Shown one piece after another: positions 12,095 to 24,925 of a DNA stretch of 64,000 bases. Made by a program: the position numbers and the translations under genes. The notes under the pieces were generated by a model. It was not told the DNA's origin and made no database searches. It worked only from the letters and a program-made list of their open reading frames with translations. Numbering within the stretch: the stretch's first letter is position 1; the number at the start of each line of letters is the position of its first letter. The DNA is from Fratercula arctica (taxonomy: Eukaryota > Chordata > Aves > Charadriiformes > Alcidae): positions 79,246,159 to 79,310,158 of the forward strand of contig CANTUZ010000004.1 in assembly GCA_947846985.1 (NCBI GenBank), in the 5' to 3' direction.

Positions 12095-13579
12095 CTAACC
12101 ATGTCTTGACTTTCTATTTGGGGACACAATTAAGGCCTCCAGGAAAATTTGTCGCCACCTTAGTTATAGTTCTTAGCGTTGGCAAGCCAGTCCTCACAGC
12201 AGTTTATTATCTGCTTGATATATTCCACCTGCATTAGTTTGTACGTTTTTTATTAGGGAAAATGAGCCATGTCATTTGTGAACAGGAGAAGAAACTCTGT
12301 TTACAGAAGGAACGTCTTCAGAAGAAACACAATCTTGCAATCTGAAAAACAACAACCGAGTATCTCATTCCAGAAAACAAAGTAAAAAAAAAAATAAATT
12401 GTTGAAGATTAAAGACAATTTGTATGCTGAAAAGGTTAAACACATGAGCTGCTGGCCATGTCCATTAGATGTTGGCCTATATCTGGAGGTCTGTAAGGGA
12501 GAAAAACTAACCATCCTGTAACAATGAACATTCCCATGCTTTGCATATTTAAATGAACTCTTAATGAATGTCCATCTCTTTTTCAAAAACATCACGATTG
12601 GAGTTGTCATAAGCAGATGGCTATAAAATTGAGATGAAATCAGACACACGTACAGCATTCTGAATTTATTTTGGATTCAAATGGTCTTTAGTATGGGCAA
12701 ATCATTAAAGTGCCAATCTATGCTTGAGGAGTATAAGGCTTGCTTCAATATTTTATGGGAGGGATTTTGATCTATGATTTATCAGTCAACAGACAGCACT
12801 AAGGGCAGATTTTTATTTTTTTTTATTTGGAATCAATTACCCTCTTGGTAGATGTTGGGGTTTTTTATTTCTATTTCCACTTCTGCCATTGAAAAAAAAC
12901 TTTTGGTACATGCCTATCAAGTTGAGTGACCAGCCATATAAGTAATATAAAATGCAGGTTTTCTTCTGCACTGAATGAAATATTTGTACGGCACGAACAG
13001 TTGGATGTAACATTTTTTTTTTTTTAATTTGCAGATGCTGTTCTTCCCTGTCACATCTCTGACTTCCTCTGTTTTCCTTTCCTGTGCCATTTAATGCTGA
13101 TTTCTTTTTTTTTTTTTTGTCCTTTTCTGATACATATACATTACTTAGGCAATAATTTTACAAGCCCAGGTTTTCCATTCTTGGCATTTGTACCTCAAAA
13201 TGTATAACAAATCACTGCAGTCAGTATATGCTTTACCTTCTGCAGCTATGTCTAACTGAAAAGCATTAGGAGAGGTGAGCAGCGCTACTATTGCTACTTG
13301 CTTGAGAAAGCAAATGATCTGATAAAGCAGTATCTGAGTTTCAGGTTTTATAACAAGGCTCACTATTATTTACTTCTGAACTATTCAACAAAAAATAATG
13401 CTAGCAAGCCTATAACGTTGATGCTTCTTAGCTGAGCAGTGGTTATCTGAGAGAGCATTACATGACTTTCAGGTTTTACAAGGAGCTTTGCCTGCTGGAG
13501 AAACATTTCACATATCAGTGAGAATCAAAAAAATCTAGTGCCCCCCAAGAACTGTGCTAGAGACTTTTCCTAGTTGGGT

Positions 13580-13807
13580 ATTCAAATGGATATTAGGAAA
13601 AAATCTTCATCAAAAGGATTCGTAAGCATTGGAATAGGCTGCCCAGGGAAGTAGTGGAGTCACCATCCCTGGAGGTATTTATAAGACGTGTAGACGTGGT
13701 GTTGAGGGACATGGGTTAGTGATGGGTTTTGTCAGAGTTAGGTTGATGGTTGGACTCAGTGATCTTAAAGGTCCCTTCCAACCGAGACAATTCTATGATT
13801 CAATGAT
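13580..13807 (+). mobile_element. CR1 LINE fragment (3' end)
   Basis: Forward copy, 5'-truncated. It begins at the GGATATTAGGAAAAAA segment, passes through the GGCTGCCCAGGGAAGTAGTG and GGAGGTATTTATAAGACG blocks, and ends with CCTTCCAACC and ATTCTATG octamers. The middle (TGAGGGACATGGGTTAGTG) marks the same CR1 type as the copies at 20166 and 59027, different from the GGGGTTCAAGGCCAGG type at 27 and 39.7 kb. ORF2 is frameshifted. Confidence 0.95.
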
Positions 13808-14934
13808 CTTTTGCATGTGAGGGCTTTCTGAGGGTTCTTTGGTATTGAATTGGAGCATGTAAGTGTCCTATACTCTGACAAGAAGCAACAATCTTGATGA
13901 GGGTTTCCCAGGAGCTTTTTTACAAAAGTCCTCTTAGGAGTAGAAATATCATCCTGTCATCCTAGGTTTCAAATTGCCTAGAAGAGACAGAAATGAAAAT
14001 AAGCAAAGGACAAACAAGTTGTTCATCCCGTGATAGAACCCATAAGAACTACGAGCACGCTCTTAGTGTGGCTCCCGAACTTTTACCAACTTGTGATAGC
14101 ACTCCAGCCTTCCGGGTAGGTCTCCTCAGCAAAGACAGGGAAAGGCTGTGATCTTCTAGAGGCTACTGTCTCTAAAATCCAGCAGCCAGTTGTAACCATG
14201 AAATAAATGGCTTAATTCATTAAAAAAAAATAATTGTTGCACCCGAAGATATGTGGTGTGAGACTCTACAGTGATAATGACTGAGTTAATTCAGTTCAAG
14301 CCAACATTGGGTCAGAAATTTTCCTTTTCTGTGTATAGCCCAAAGCAACAAGCCTCCTAAAATGATTCTCTTCCTTTGGACTATGCAGGCAATGCAGGGA
14401 TCATAGAATCCAGTTATATGTCTCCAAAAATCCCCTTCAAAGCAACGAAGTCTCAAGCTGACTTAAATCCAATTAGTCACCTCTACTTCACTTTTTTTGT
14501 AGTGTTGCTGAGAAGAAGCCTCTACCAGGAGCTGAGGCCACAACCCTGGCTGTTTGCTGTCGGGGTCCGCATGTGGCTGACAGATTTGTTACAGACGGTG
14601 CAATTTTATGAAGACACAGAACTGTGTGTGACACGAGGGCACATAACTGGAAAGATATTCTCTCCTCCTGAACTGTTCCCCTATTCTGAAGCACCCAACC
14701 CAAGTGCAGAGCACCACTTCTTTATGTGAGATACTGTCCATACGAGGCTTCCCCCTAGACAAAATGCTATTGTAAAAATTCCATTATTAAGAAAGAGTTT
14801 GGATTTATGTGTTTTCTTCCTATCCATGCCAAGCATGCGTTAGCTGTATGTACCATCCACATGACAAATCATGTGTCGCAACAAACCTAGTCCTTTCTAG
14901 AGATCAGAATCTTGCCATGCAAGATCCACAACTT
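13808..14934. other. Non-coding region, no gene recognised
   Basis: Unique sequence between two CR1 tails. A 117-codon forward ORF (14376-14729) runs up to the next CR1 but shows no domain or start context that I recognise. Confidence 0.55.
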
Positions 14935-15006
14935 CATAGAATCATGGAACCATAGAATCATAGAATTGTGGAACCATAGAATCATAGAATCATAGAATCA
15001 CAGAAT
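14935..15006. repeat. Nine tandem CR1 terminal octamers
   Basis: Nine 8-bp units read CATAGAAT, CATGGAAC, CATAGAAT x2, TGTGGAAC, CATAGAAT x3, CACAGAAT, in perfect 8-bp register. The two GGAAC variants are three units apart, which suggests one 24-bp duplication inside the tail. Confidence 0.97.
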
Positions 15007-15204
15007 GTGTTGGGTTGGAAGGGACCTCTAAAGGCCATCTAGTCCAACCCCCCTGCAGTGAGCAGGGACATCTTCAACTAGATCAGGTCGCTCAGAGCCT
15101 CATCCAGCCTGGCCTTGAATGTCTCCAGGGATGGGGCCTCCACCCCCTCTCTGGGCAACCTGGGCCAGTGTCTCACCACCCTCAGTGTAATGAACTTCTT
15201 CAAC
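14935..15204 (-). mobile_element. CR1 LINE fragment (3' end, minus strand)
   Basis: Reverse-oriented CR1 tail. From its 3' end: nine octamers at 14935-15006, then the reverse complement of the CCTTCCAACCCAACACATTC block, the GGGGTTGGACTAGATGGCC block, the CATTCAAGGCCAGGCTGG block and the CCCAGAGAGG block. The match fades at about 15204, near the ORF2 stop region. The tail is unusually long for a CR1 3' end (see findings). Confidence 0.95.
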
Positions 15205-16589
15205 ACTACTGCAAAAAAACCCTAAAACTCCTTAATAGCATTGAGAAACTCAAGTTTTAAACCACATATGGATAAAGTTGCTGCAAATCCCCTTGTGGTC
15301 ACAGAAATGTTAGTACGCTAAGATATTAACTTTAGAAACCCTGAAAGGAAATGAAATCTCCATTTAGTCTAATTTTTCATGCATATATGCTTTTCCATGA
15401 AGCTACAACAGCAAGAAGAAGAGCATTTAGCTCGAAGCCTTACTACCGAAAGTTGATAACAAGTTGTTGAGTGTCAAAGTTCTTATGAAGAAGTTAATTC
15501 TAAATACACATTTTGAGGGTAGCTAGAGTTCTGCTAACTAGGTTTTTTCGTATGGATTTCACACACATTTTGTGTGCATTATTATGTGAACATCTGTTAT
15601 GAACTGGATTTCACCATAGGATAACCTGGCTTTACACATCAGTTATGAGGACCAGTTTCTGTTTTATGGGAACCAAAAATTTAACACATGGCCAAAGATT
15701 ATGAAGAAAGGTAGGAGGCATAAGAGAAAAGCGCCAGCTACAACAGCAAGAGTCCAAGATATGGCTTCGAACATACCCTGATATGAATTTGGGTAATGTT
15801 CATGCTGACTTGTGCAAGATCTGAAATGCAATGCTACGGTGTTGCTGCTGAGTGTGGCCTGATTTGTATTTTTATGGCATTCACCACAGTTTCCAGCGTG
15901 CAACCAGGTACATTTCTGTAGTGCTGGTGCTGGCATTGTGCTTTCAAACCTGTTTTATAAACGCCAGTGCGCTGGTATGTATTTTTAGAAAACTAAAGCA
16001 GGTTTTGTGGGTGCTACGGTGTATTTCTGCTACTGCTGCTAGCTTTGCACTTTTAATGTTGTTCCCTTGGCTCACATAAAGTTAGCTTTCATTTAGTTCC
16101 CAATCCATTTTCGTTAATTACAAACACCTTTCATCAGAAAGTGGTTGAATTTAAAGTGAGGGGAAACATAACGATAGTTTTGCAAACAGCGTTCTGCGGA
16201 AGACATTCCTAAAGCTTTCAGGAACCCCAGATGTGTATTTACATGTATGCAATTTATCTTGTGGATGCACCATAGAAGATGTTAGGAAATTATGCTTCGT
16301 CTTCAGGAACACTGTTATATACTTCTATTGACTTTACGCAAGGTCTTGATGAGCACCGTTCAAAACTGAATATGTAAAATGAAGTCTGGAGCTGCATTAG
16401 GCAGGGATAATTCATGTCTCCCTAGCTGAAGGTATGAATAGACTCACATTTTACAAATATCTTCTCACGTGACTTTTCAATCTGCCAGCACCACCTCTTG
16501 ACGTAGCTAACAAGTGACTTCGTGTGTACGTAGAAAAATAAAATAAAATAGAAAGGGAATTATGAAGCAAATTTGCCTCACTCCATTAC

Positions 16590-16843
16590 CCGAAACACAC
16601 ATTTGGGGTGAATCCCTCCCCGTGGGCTGAAGGTACACTCTGGCTGCAAAGATTCCGAGCACTGCTGCCTAGAGCCGGAGGGGGATTCTAGCAGAGCACC
16701 TGCTCCTCGCTTTGATGAGGGATCGCCAGCGGTCCCCGTGCCTCCGGGCTGCGTCTCTCCCATTGCCACACTACACACCTGGAAACTTCTTGGTAAGAGA
16801 GGGGGCTTGTGTTCGGGCTCTCGGTTCCTTCTCTCACCCACAG
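16590..16843. other. CpG/GC-enriched patch with a close donor/acceptor pair
   Basis: About twelve CpGs lie in 235 bp of GC-rich unique DNA. On the forward strand a strong donor (G|GTAAGAG, GT at 16793) is followed by a pyrimidine tract and CAG (AG ending at 16843). They define a 51-bp interval that looks like a very short intron. Alternatively each site pairs with distant partners, or both are chance. No protein frame across it is recognisable. Confidence 0.3.
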
Positions 16844-17409
16844 CTTGGTGCAAATCCTCAACTGCTTCTTTCTTTTGATGGCTTTCTGCCCTTTCACATC
16901 CTCCATTTTTTTCCCACTGAATAGCGCCATAACTTTATATTGCCGTATGTCTTCTTCAATATCATGTACAACGTGGAGTAGGACAAGGTAAAACGTGGGA
17001 ATGTGCTTGACTTCATTCCAAAAGGATTAAACCGCTTCTGAATTTGGGACCTAGAGCCACGAGTCTCTTGACTGCTCTTTAAGATTTCGTATATACGCTT
17101 TTTATCCCGAACAAAAAAAAAGAAAACCTGTACCTCTAGAAGAGATTTTAATGAATTGCAGGGGATCAACCCGCAGATGTGTACATTCTACAGGCTTCTG
17201 GTTTTGACCGGTGGTGCTCAGGTGGATATTAATTTAGGTGGTAGAAAGCAACTTGCATTGCTGCACACGCTTTTCTGAGAGGCACGGATTTTCTTTCCAC
17301 TAACAATCTTGTTGACAGCAGCTGCTTTTTCATGGACTGTGAAAACAATTTTGAACAAACAACCTACCAGAATATTTTTTACCTATTTTCTTTTTTCAGA
17401 AATGCACTG

Positions 17410-17411
<2 letters not shown>

Positions 17412-17442
<31 letters not shown>
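17412..17442. repeat. Poly-T tract (T31)
   Basis: Thirty-one consecutive T, the longest pure homopolymer in the window. Length in the assembly may be unreliable. Confidence 0.95.
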
Positions 17443-17445
<3 letters not shown>

Positions 17446-18800
17446 GCAGAAATAGAGATCCCTTTCTGTACATTGTTGATGAAAGTGGCTTGACAGGATT
17501 CAAAAAATTCTGCTTGGATCCAGTTGATACATTGCTGTATGATGATGGAAGGTGCAACTGGATTTACATTTCCAGGTACAAATGAGCTTGAAGGTGATGT
17601 ACCAAGTCCATCTCCTTTGCACAGCCGTAATGAAGCAAATGCACATAGTGTGGTTTGAAAGGCTGAGTAATAATAGCCAATAGCTGGTCTAACAACATAG
17701 AAAATTAACAAAGGATTTGGCTTACAGGTCCAAAGAAGCTCTTTCTGAAAAGCCTACCTCATTTTTTTCAAGCTCTCTCAGTGAGTCTAGCAATCAATTG
17801 GTCTAGCAAAAATTGGTCAAACATTTCTCTACAAACTTTACCTCATTTAAGGACACTCTGACCATCATAGCTATAACTACAACACTACCACTACAAAAAC
17901 AAGGTAAATACGAACTTCATTTCATTTTCTTGTTAACCAGATGTTCACGGCACCGTACCAACCAGCCAGATATCTGCATTCTGGTGAATTACATACATTT
18001 CCCATGATTTTACTTCGTTTTTTGATGTTATAATGAGAAGCTGCTCTGGCAACAGACTTATTCACTGTGATGTATGTGGAGAACTGCAAGGACACGAAGT
18101 GAATTGATTTAAACGTGACAACGATGTTAACTCAACACTTCTTTCAACTTTTACTCAACTTTATTTTGCTGATAGCACTCAAAAATGAACACATTTCTAG
18201 TTTCAAAAGTGCCTTAGGCACTGCTTGGGAATGAAGCCCAGGCTTCCAGAGAGGCTAATGCGATGTTAAAACCATAAGCTACAAAACCCATTGATTACTC
18301 CACACCCATGCAACTCGCTTCTTATTACAAACTTCATTTTATTTGCAGACGGAATTCAGTATCGGACAACATGAATCCTGCGAATGTTCTTAAGGCCCAT
18401 CCTGCAAACATTTATTAGCAGGTTATGGGCTTGTTGCCATGAATAATCCATTACCCTTTGCGTAGTGAGCATAATGCCAGGCAGTAAGTGCTTATAAAAA
18501 AAAAAGACCTATTGGCTGTAATTCCTAAGTAGTCTCATTGACCTGAGCAAGCACATGCATAAGTGTTTTCAGGATTACACTCATGAATTGTTGTCTATAA
18601 GTAATCAGATTGTGTACATCTTTAGTACTCCAGTTAAATACCAATAAAATACGTCAAAAATACACAAAGCTACCTTTGTGTTCATGTAGTCCTTAAAATT
18701 TTATTGCCACAAGTGTTTTAACCTGTCCCCTTGCAAACCTTTACAAAATGGAACCCACAATATATTACAAAGTTCAACATCTCTAATAGATTTCCAATGA

Positions 18801-18830
18801 TTTTGTTTTGTTTTGTTTTGTTTTGTTTTA
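18801..18830. repeat. (TTTTG)5 microsatellite
   Basis: Five TTTTG units followed by TTTTA. Confidence 0.97.
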
Positions 18831-20165
18831 TAGATGTTAAGTGCCATTTTATGTAACACAAAGCAAAAAGCTGCTGTGCTCTCCTAAGGATATCATCTCC
18901 GTCTATAGGGAGAAATATACTTCATAACATTTGAATACTTTCATAATAAACTCTCAAATACTGTTAAGTGTGCTTGCCCAGACACTTCAGCCACAAATAA
19001 GCCATCTCCATCAAATAAACAAGTGGTGTCTATAATGACTACGTGGGGACATCTGTATTTACTGACTGCAAAAATTATGTCTCAGCTGTTATTTTATGGT
19101 TTCAGGAGCCATATAACCACTTAATAGCAACCAGCCATGTTCAAAATACAAGTTATTCTAATAGCACTCATGCTATGACCGATACGTAACAAAGCATAAT
19201 TAGTGGACAGAAGTAGTATTTGAGAAAGTACTAAGCAATCAGGCCAAGATAAACAGGAAGAAATAGTTATTTCAGCTATATATACAGTTATAAAACTGTA
19301 TCTGACTGCTTAGGGTCAACAGAGAAAATATTATTTCCTAAGGTATGGGTTACCAACAGATGGAAAGCGAAAATAAGGAAAGAAATACCGTGTGCTTAGT
19401 AGTTTATATGATATTCTGTTGCCGAGGATCTCTAGACGCAAGACTAATTTTCATTTTTCTCTCAGTAAATCTGTAGGCCTCAGAATGACTGAAGAGGGTT
19501 TTGCCTTTCAACACCTCTATTCCTGACAGTTTGTTTCTAAAAACCTGATATTAATTTCTGTGGTGCAAATATAGGGCAAGGAACAGGAAGATGGAAACAA
19601 AACTGTATTATTAAGGAGTACGGTAATCATACACCTGCAAAACCAGGTTGCATAGTGTGTGCGTGTCCTTTTTTGCACAGCAGTCTTCAGGGTCTATGAT
19701 GTTTTCTTAAAACTTTGAAGGTGAGATTTTTCAATTTAGGCAATTGTTCTCTGCAGAGATTCCTCCACGCTTTTACCTTTCTACAGTTCTGTGAAGTTTT
19801 GCATCCACATTCTCTTGTGATTCAACTCAGTTTTGAGTGAAAACACAGATGGTCCCAAAATCCCAAGATAACACCGGTGAGAAACTCCTGAGTTGCAGTG
19901 GGTATCACAGTTTAAGACCAAACAGAGCGTGAGGAGACTCAATAGATCAGAAACCAAAACACTTGAACTGCACACACCCCTGCAGGATTTTACACAGCTT
20001 TCCTGCTCTGTGGGACAGATGTCACCCCCCTGGCAAAAGTCCGGGTGGACGAGTGTGGTGGCTGTCAACATGCATTGCCCACCCCGCGGGTGAACGGCAC
20101 CATCCAGGAGGGACTACAGCCATCTGGGTTGGTCTGAGGCCCCTGACTTCTGAAAGTCTTCACTG

Positions 20166-20418
20166 AAATTTCTTCACCAAAAGGCTTGTCAACCATTGGA
20201 AGAGGCTGCCCAGGGCAGTGGTGGAGTCACCATCCCTGGAGGTATTTAAAAGACGGGTACACATGGTGCTGAGGGACGTAGGTTAGTGGTGGGCTTGGCA
20301 GTGCTAGGTTAATGCTTGGACTCAATGACCTTAAAGGTCTTTTCCAACCAGGAAAATTCTATTCTATTCTGTTCTATCTTTCCAACCAAAAAGATTCTAT
20401 GATTCTATGATTCTACGA
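20166..20418 (+). mobile_element. CR1 LINE fragment with duplicated 3' terminus
   Basis: Forward, 5'-truncated copy of the same type as at 13580: TTTCTTCACC, GGCTGCCCAGGGCAGTGGTG, GGAGGTATTTAAAAGACG, TTAATGCTTGGACTC. The last block before the octamers, TTTCCAACCA, occurs twice, at 20341 and 20379, giving a 38-bp tandem duplication of the terminus. The first copy ends in ATTCT pentamers, the second in ATTCTATG octamers. Confidence 0.95.
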
Positions 20419-21813
20419 CTGACCCTCCAGCTCTCTCATCTCCCAAGTTCTCCCCCAGCAACTCTTGTACGTCCCCAGAGTGCTACCCCAGTGCAGTGCA
20501 GTGGGTGTTTGGCCTCTTGAGGTGCAACGTTTCTCCCCTCTAATTCATGTCCACCTCTTGCACGGAGCCACGAAGCACAGCCTTGGCCTCCTGTCTCCAA
20601 TGAACCTAGCCCAGAAGAAACACAGAAGAAAAGCTAGGAAGAACTGGATTCCACCTCTGAGTTTAGTAGGAAACTTTCCACTGGGAAGGGAATACCTGGA
20701 GCTGCTGTTGTGGTATGTGAAAGGTAACCAAGAGAACATAATCTTTCACAATTTTTTTGTACACAATATTTGAAACCAAGTTCAATGCTACATCACTAGT
20801 GTTGTGACACTCGTGGTGTTGTTATCAGTCCTTTCCTGTCTTGTGAGTGGCAGTTGTCTGTTGCGACTAACCCTTTCCCATTAGGCAACAACTTTGTAGA
20901 GTGCTCTGACCTGCACCATGTACCTGAATTTTCAGGCCATCTGTCTTCCCGGGCTTTCAACACCTCCTTTCTCAGTCTCGCTCAGATGTCGCTTTTATGC
21001 AGATGGTGCCAGGATTTAAATTCTCTTCGCTGGTCTGAATATAGAGGCTTCACCTAACCACCTTAATCTCACCACCTCTTCTTTTTCCTGTTTTTTCTTC
21101 AGCATACTTTGGATGGTTTTGGTAACACTAAAGCAAAAATAGTATTTCATGCTTCTAGATGCCACACTGACCAAGAGTTAGAGAAATAAGTAACAGCATC
21201 ACAGAAGGAGATGGATTGATTACCTGTCTGGCAGGAATATTTTCTTCAAGAGCTTAAGCATCAGAGATTTTTTTAAAAAATAGAATAATGCGTAATTTCA
21301 CAAAGACTATAGATTTTCCCTGTACGAACAATTTTAAATTAATGGTCTCTGCATTTTTTTCTGTGTTCTCTGTGATCCTTCCGGTCACTGCAGATTTAGA
21401 AGAGTTAAATGACAGTTAAATAATTAACCCAGAATTTTCTTTTTTCCCCCATAGATACATAGAAATGGTCAGTATTTTTCCTCTAGTACTAAAGTATAGA
21501 CCCCTGAAAATATTTGTGCCATTAAACATTAACGACTGAAAATAATCTAAAAGTTGAACTGAATGCTCCTTCATTTTTGAAAATCTGTAAAAAGTGTGTA
21601 TAAAAAATAATCATTCTAATAATCTCAATTTTTAATATCTCCATTTCTGTTGATACTCAATATTTAATGTACACCCAAAACATTGAAACCAGTATAAAAT
21701 GTTTATAAACATATTTTGAATTGTGTGAACGCTTTTTAAACATGTTATAAATCAGTAAATACTGTAATGTTCTTTTATGCTTTATATAGCACATATATAC
21801 ATACACATATTTA

Positions 21814-21841
21814 TATAAAGAACATACAAATGTTCTTTATA
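21814..21841. repeat. Perfect 12-bp inverted repeat, 4-base loop
   Basis: Arms TATAAAGAACAT (21814-21825) and ATGTTCTTTATA (21830-21841) flank ACAA. The right-arm core AATGTTCTTTAT recurs directly at 21857-21868, and nearly so at about 21767, so the hairpin arose within a small cluster of direct repeats. Confidence 0.9.
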
Positions 21842-24800
21842 CTCTACAAATACTCTAATGTTCTTTATATAGATTTCTCCACCTGCATTCTCTTTTTTAA
21901 TGTGTTTAAATGCATGGTTTTAGCTTTAACAATATGACAGGGATGGCAGATTTACAGGGAGACACACATGAATTCCTTCAGAGTGCTTTTTTTTTTTGTT
22001 TTATTCCTACTGCAATAGTATTACGTAGCATGCACCACAGGGATGCTTGCTGGAAGAACGGCAGCAGACCACTTCTCTAAACGTTTCAGAACTCTTTCAG
22101 CAAACTAACCGCCCATGGTTTCTGGCAGCTAGCAGAAATCCAGCCCTTCGGATAACGTTCAGCTTGCCTCAGTTCCCACCAAATAAGGAATCAATAGCTT
22201 ATACAGACTCAACGCATGAGAATTTTTCTGAGGTTCTCACTTCAAAAGACCTAATTTCCTCGTGTGTTCAGCAAAGTCAATTAAGAAGGTCTATGTCCTT
22301 CTTTCTTCCTGGCTGCTTTGATCTCTCCTTCACAGAGGCCGAATCCTAATTTAAAGCAACTAGCTTGTAGCTAAATAAAAATTCTGCAAGCCATGGTGCA
22401 CTTGAGGTACTCCCAGCTCTTCTCCATAAAACTTTTAAGTATGTCACTGTGGAACAAGAGCTTTTATATGGAGCATTTCCTTAATCATTAAGGATGATTA
22501 AAATCACTATCCTCTGTTTCACAAGTGTTTAACCCAGCCTTTACTATCAACAGCTGGCTTGATCCTGCAGATTGTGCACAGCTGCCCTTCATCCCTCTCG
22601 CTCATGCTCTCATGGCATTGCTTTGAGGTGGTAAATATCTGTGGGATAAATATACTTACTACTTGTATACAAGAACCCTTTCCGATAGAGCTTAAATAAC
22701 ACGTAACCTGTTTCACAAAGCAAATTCCATAGTCACCGCAAACTACTTCTGGATGTTCCTGACCTGAATTACACTGCCTTGTATAAAGACAGAAGGCTAT
22801 AGACATCGAAGCCTGGTGTCCTCCCCATTCATTTCTTCAGACAAATTAAGTAAATAGGATCACATGGATTAAAAAGGCAGAGGTGGGCTACGCCAGCTGC
22901 AAAACCTTTATGGCATCATTGGGACATTAACAACCGTCACTGGAAAAGTTCATGGCTTACACTGAAATAAATCATTGCTGAATCACTACTTCGTTTAATA
23001 CAAAAAAGGAGGAAGGAAGGGGGTTTTTTTATCAGTATTTTAAAGATGGAGACTAGAGACAGTGGCTTAATGCCTTTATTGTGTAATTTTTTTTTGTTTC
23101 TTCTCTCTATTCTACTATTAAATCTCTAATAACGCTTAGTACAAAAAATTGCCATGACTCCTACAAGAATCAACAAATATAAAAGATGGGAATCTCTTCT
23201 GAAGGTATTTTGTATATTCATTTTATACAACTGACCTGGCTGAACGCAGGCTGTTTTTGCTGCCTGTTTTTTTTCGTACCTCCTGCTCCTCTGCTCTGCC
23301 TGATCTATAATTGCATACTCCCGTTGTGTCTCAGTAAAATCGTTACTTTTTAAAGATGAAGCTTCTTTTGCTTTCTGTTTTAAAATATCTAGTCTGGCCT
23401 ACACCAAAAATTCGTCGGTAAAAGTGTTACTATAACATATGATATAGCATATAACAATAATACGGTGCTACTATAGTGTGTAAACTATAACCCGTAAAGA
23501 ACCTCATGCCATTCCCTGCTGAACCACCTGCCTTCCTTCCTCCTCTCTTTTTAACCGATTCTTTATTTCCACTCTCATCCTCACCCTCTGCTGTGCCTTT
23601 TGGCTTCTTCATTTCCACTTCATTTTTGTATTGTCTTTAGGTATTAACATCCATTTCTTCTTTCCTTTGCAATTCACGTTTTTCTTACGAAAAGTTACGT
23701 GAAAATAGAGCTCCTTTATCTTTCACTTGGGGGGTGTGTGGTCTGCCTGGGGTCTGGTCTGTCTACTGCATTTTATTATTAATTTATGCCATTGGGCTAT
23801 CCTAGCAAACGAACTACCTGAACAAAGCTGATGCCCTAAGGCGTCTTTGGGGAAGTTTGCTTGCTTGTTTGTTTGCTCGTTTAGTTGTATTTTTATTTGG
23901 CATGGATTAGCATCCTGACGTGCACATTTCTTCGGCTATAACTGAGGGGTTTGATATAATTGCCTGACTTAATATGGGAGTTCAAGTCTGACGGCCTTGG
24001 AGTTTTTCTAAAGAAATCCTTCTTTCTCTCTTCTCAAAGACACAGTTTTCTAAAATTGTATGTTAGTCTGATGCCCTAAGCTTTTTTGCACCAAGGGCAC
24101 CTTGTCAGCTGAAACTTAAGGAACTAAAGTGATGCTCTCAGATATTATTTGAGTTGCATGGCCTTGGGGCTTCCTAAGGCAAAGGTGGCTGCAAAAAAAG
24201 ATAAATTTATGTACCAAAGCTGTATTTTTCTGTTGGACAAACTAATGTTCTCATACAACGAACCTCTACATGGACCTTGAAAGAGAAGTAAGAGAAATTC
24301 TTTAAACCAGATGCCCTTGGAAACGCATTTCTCCTGATATAAAATGATGCCCCAAAGACATTAGGTAGATCTTACAGTACCTGGTTCCACAAAAGTAACA
24401 AAAAGAGGTTTTTTCACCCTTGGATAAGATATAGTTATAATTTCTGTAGCCTGGATGCTTAAATTTTATCTTTTGAAATAATATTTATTAAGGATGTTGG
24501 GTTTACCTCTAGGAAAACAAAATAAAATTTCAAAAAAAACCACCACAAACCAAGCAAATGCAAGACATTTTTTATCCCAGAGAGACTCTGCAGGTAGAAG
24601 GCACCATCTAAAGATCAAGGTTTGGTGAGTTCTATTTTGGACTTTAACCTGTCAAAAAAATCTTAATGTTGAGGGGAAGAACCTTACAGAAATTGTAGTT
24701 AAGGCGAAACACTACTGCCAACAGATATTTCTCCCTCCTACTGCTCTGCTGGGTCGAAGGAAATCCTTGCTCTTTGTCAGTCCCAGTTTGGGATTTTTCA

Positions 24801-24888
24801 CTATTTTACTGAACAATCCAAGAGCAATTTTCTTACATCCTTTAGGCCTTTTCTCCCTGGAAAAAAAAGAGTATGAGGTGTAAACTTC

Positions 24889-24893
<5 letters not shown>

Positions 24894-24923
<30 letters not shown>
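24894..24923. repeat. Poly-A tract (A30)
   Basis: Thirty consecutive A followed by GAAAATATTTTG. No retroposed gene body is recognised upstream. Confidence 0.95.

Positions 24924-24925
<2 letters not shown>

Larger units (their letters stand above)
9201..13579. other. Non-coding region, no gene recognised
   Basis: Unique AT-rich DNA with A19 at 10306-10324 and an A/C island at 12009-12094. The longest ORF that is not a simple repeat in the window lies here on the minus strand (9894-10436, 180 aa). It begins with a Phe run caused by the A19 tract and matches no family I recognise, so I do not call it a gene. Confidence 0.6.
15205..20165. other. Non-coding region, no gene recognised
   Basis: Mostly unique AT-rich DNA. 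It holds a GC/CpG-enriched patch at 16590-16843, a T31 run at 17412 and a (TTTTG)5 repeat at 18801. Short ORFs at 15664-16079 and 17379-17711 are unremarkable; the Lys run of the latter comes from the T31 tract. Confidence 0.6.
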
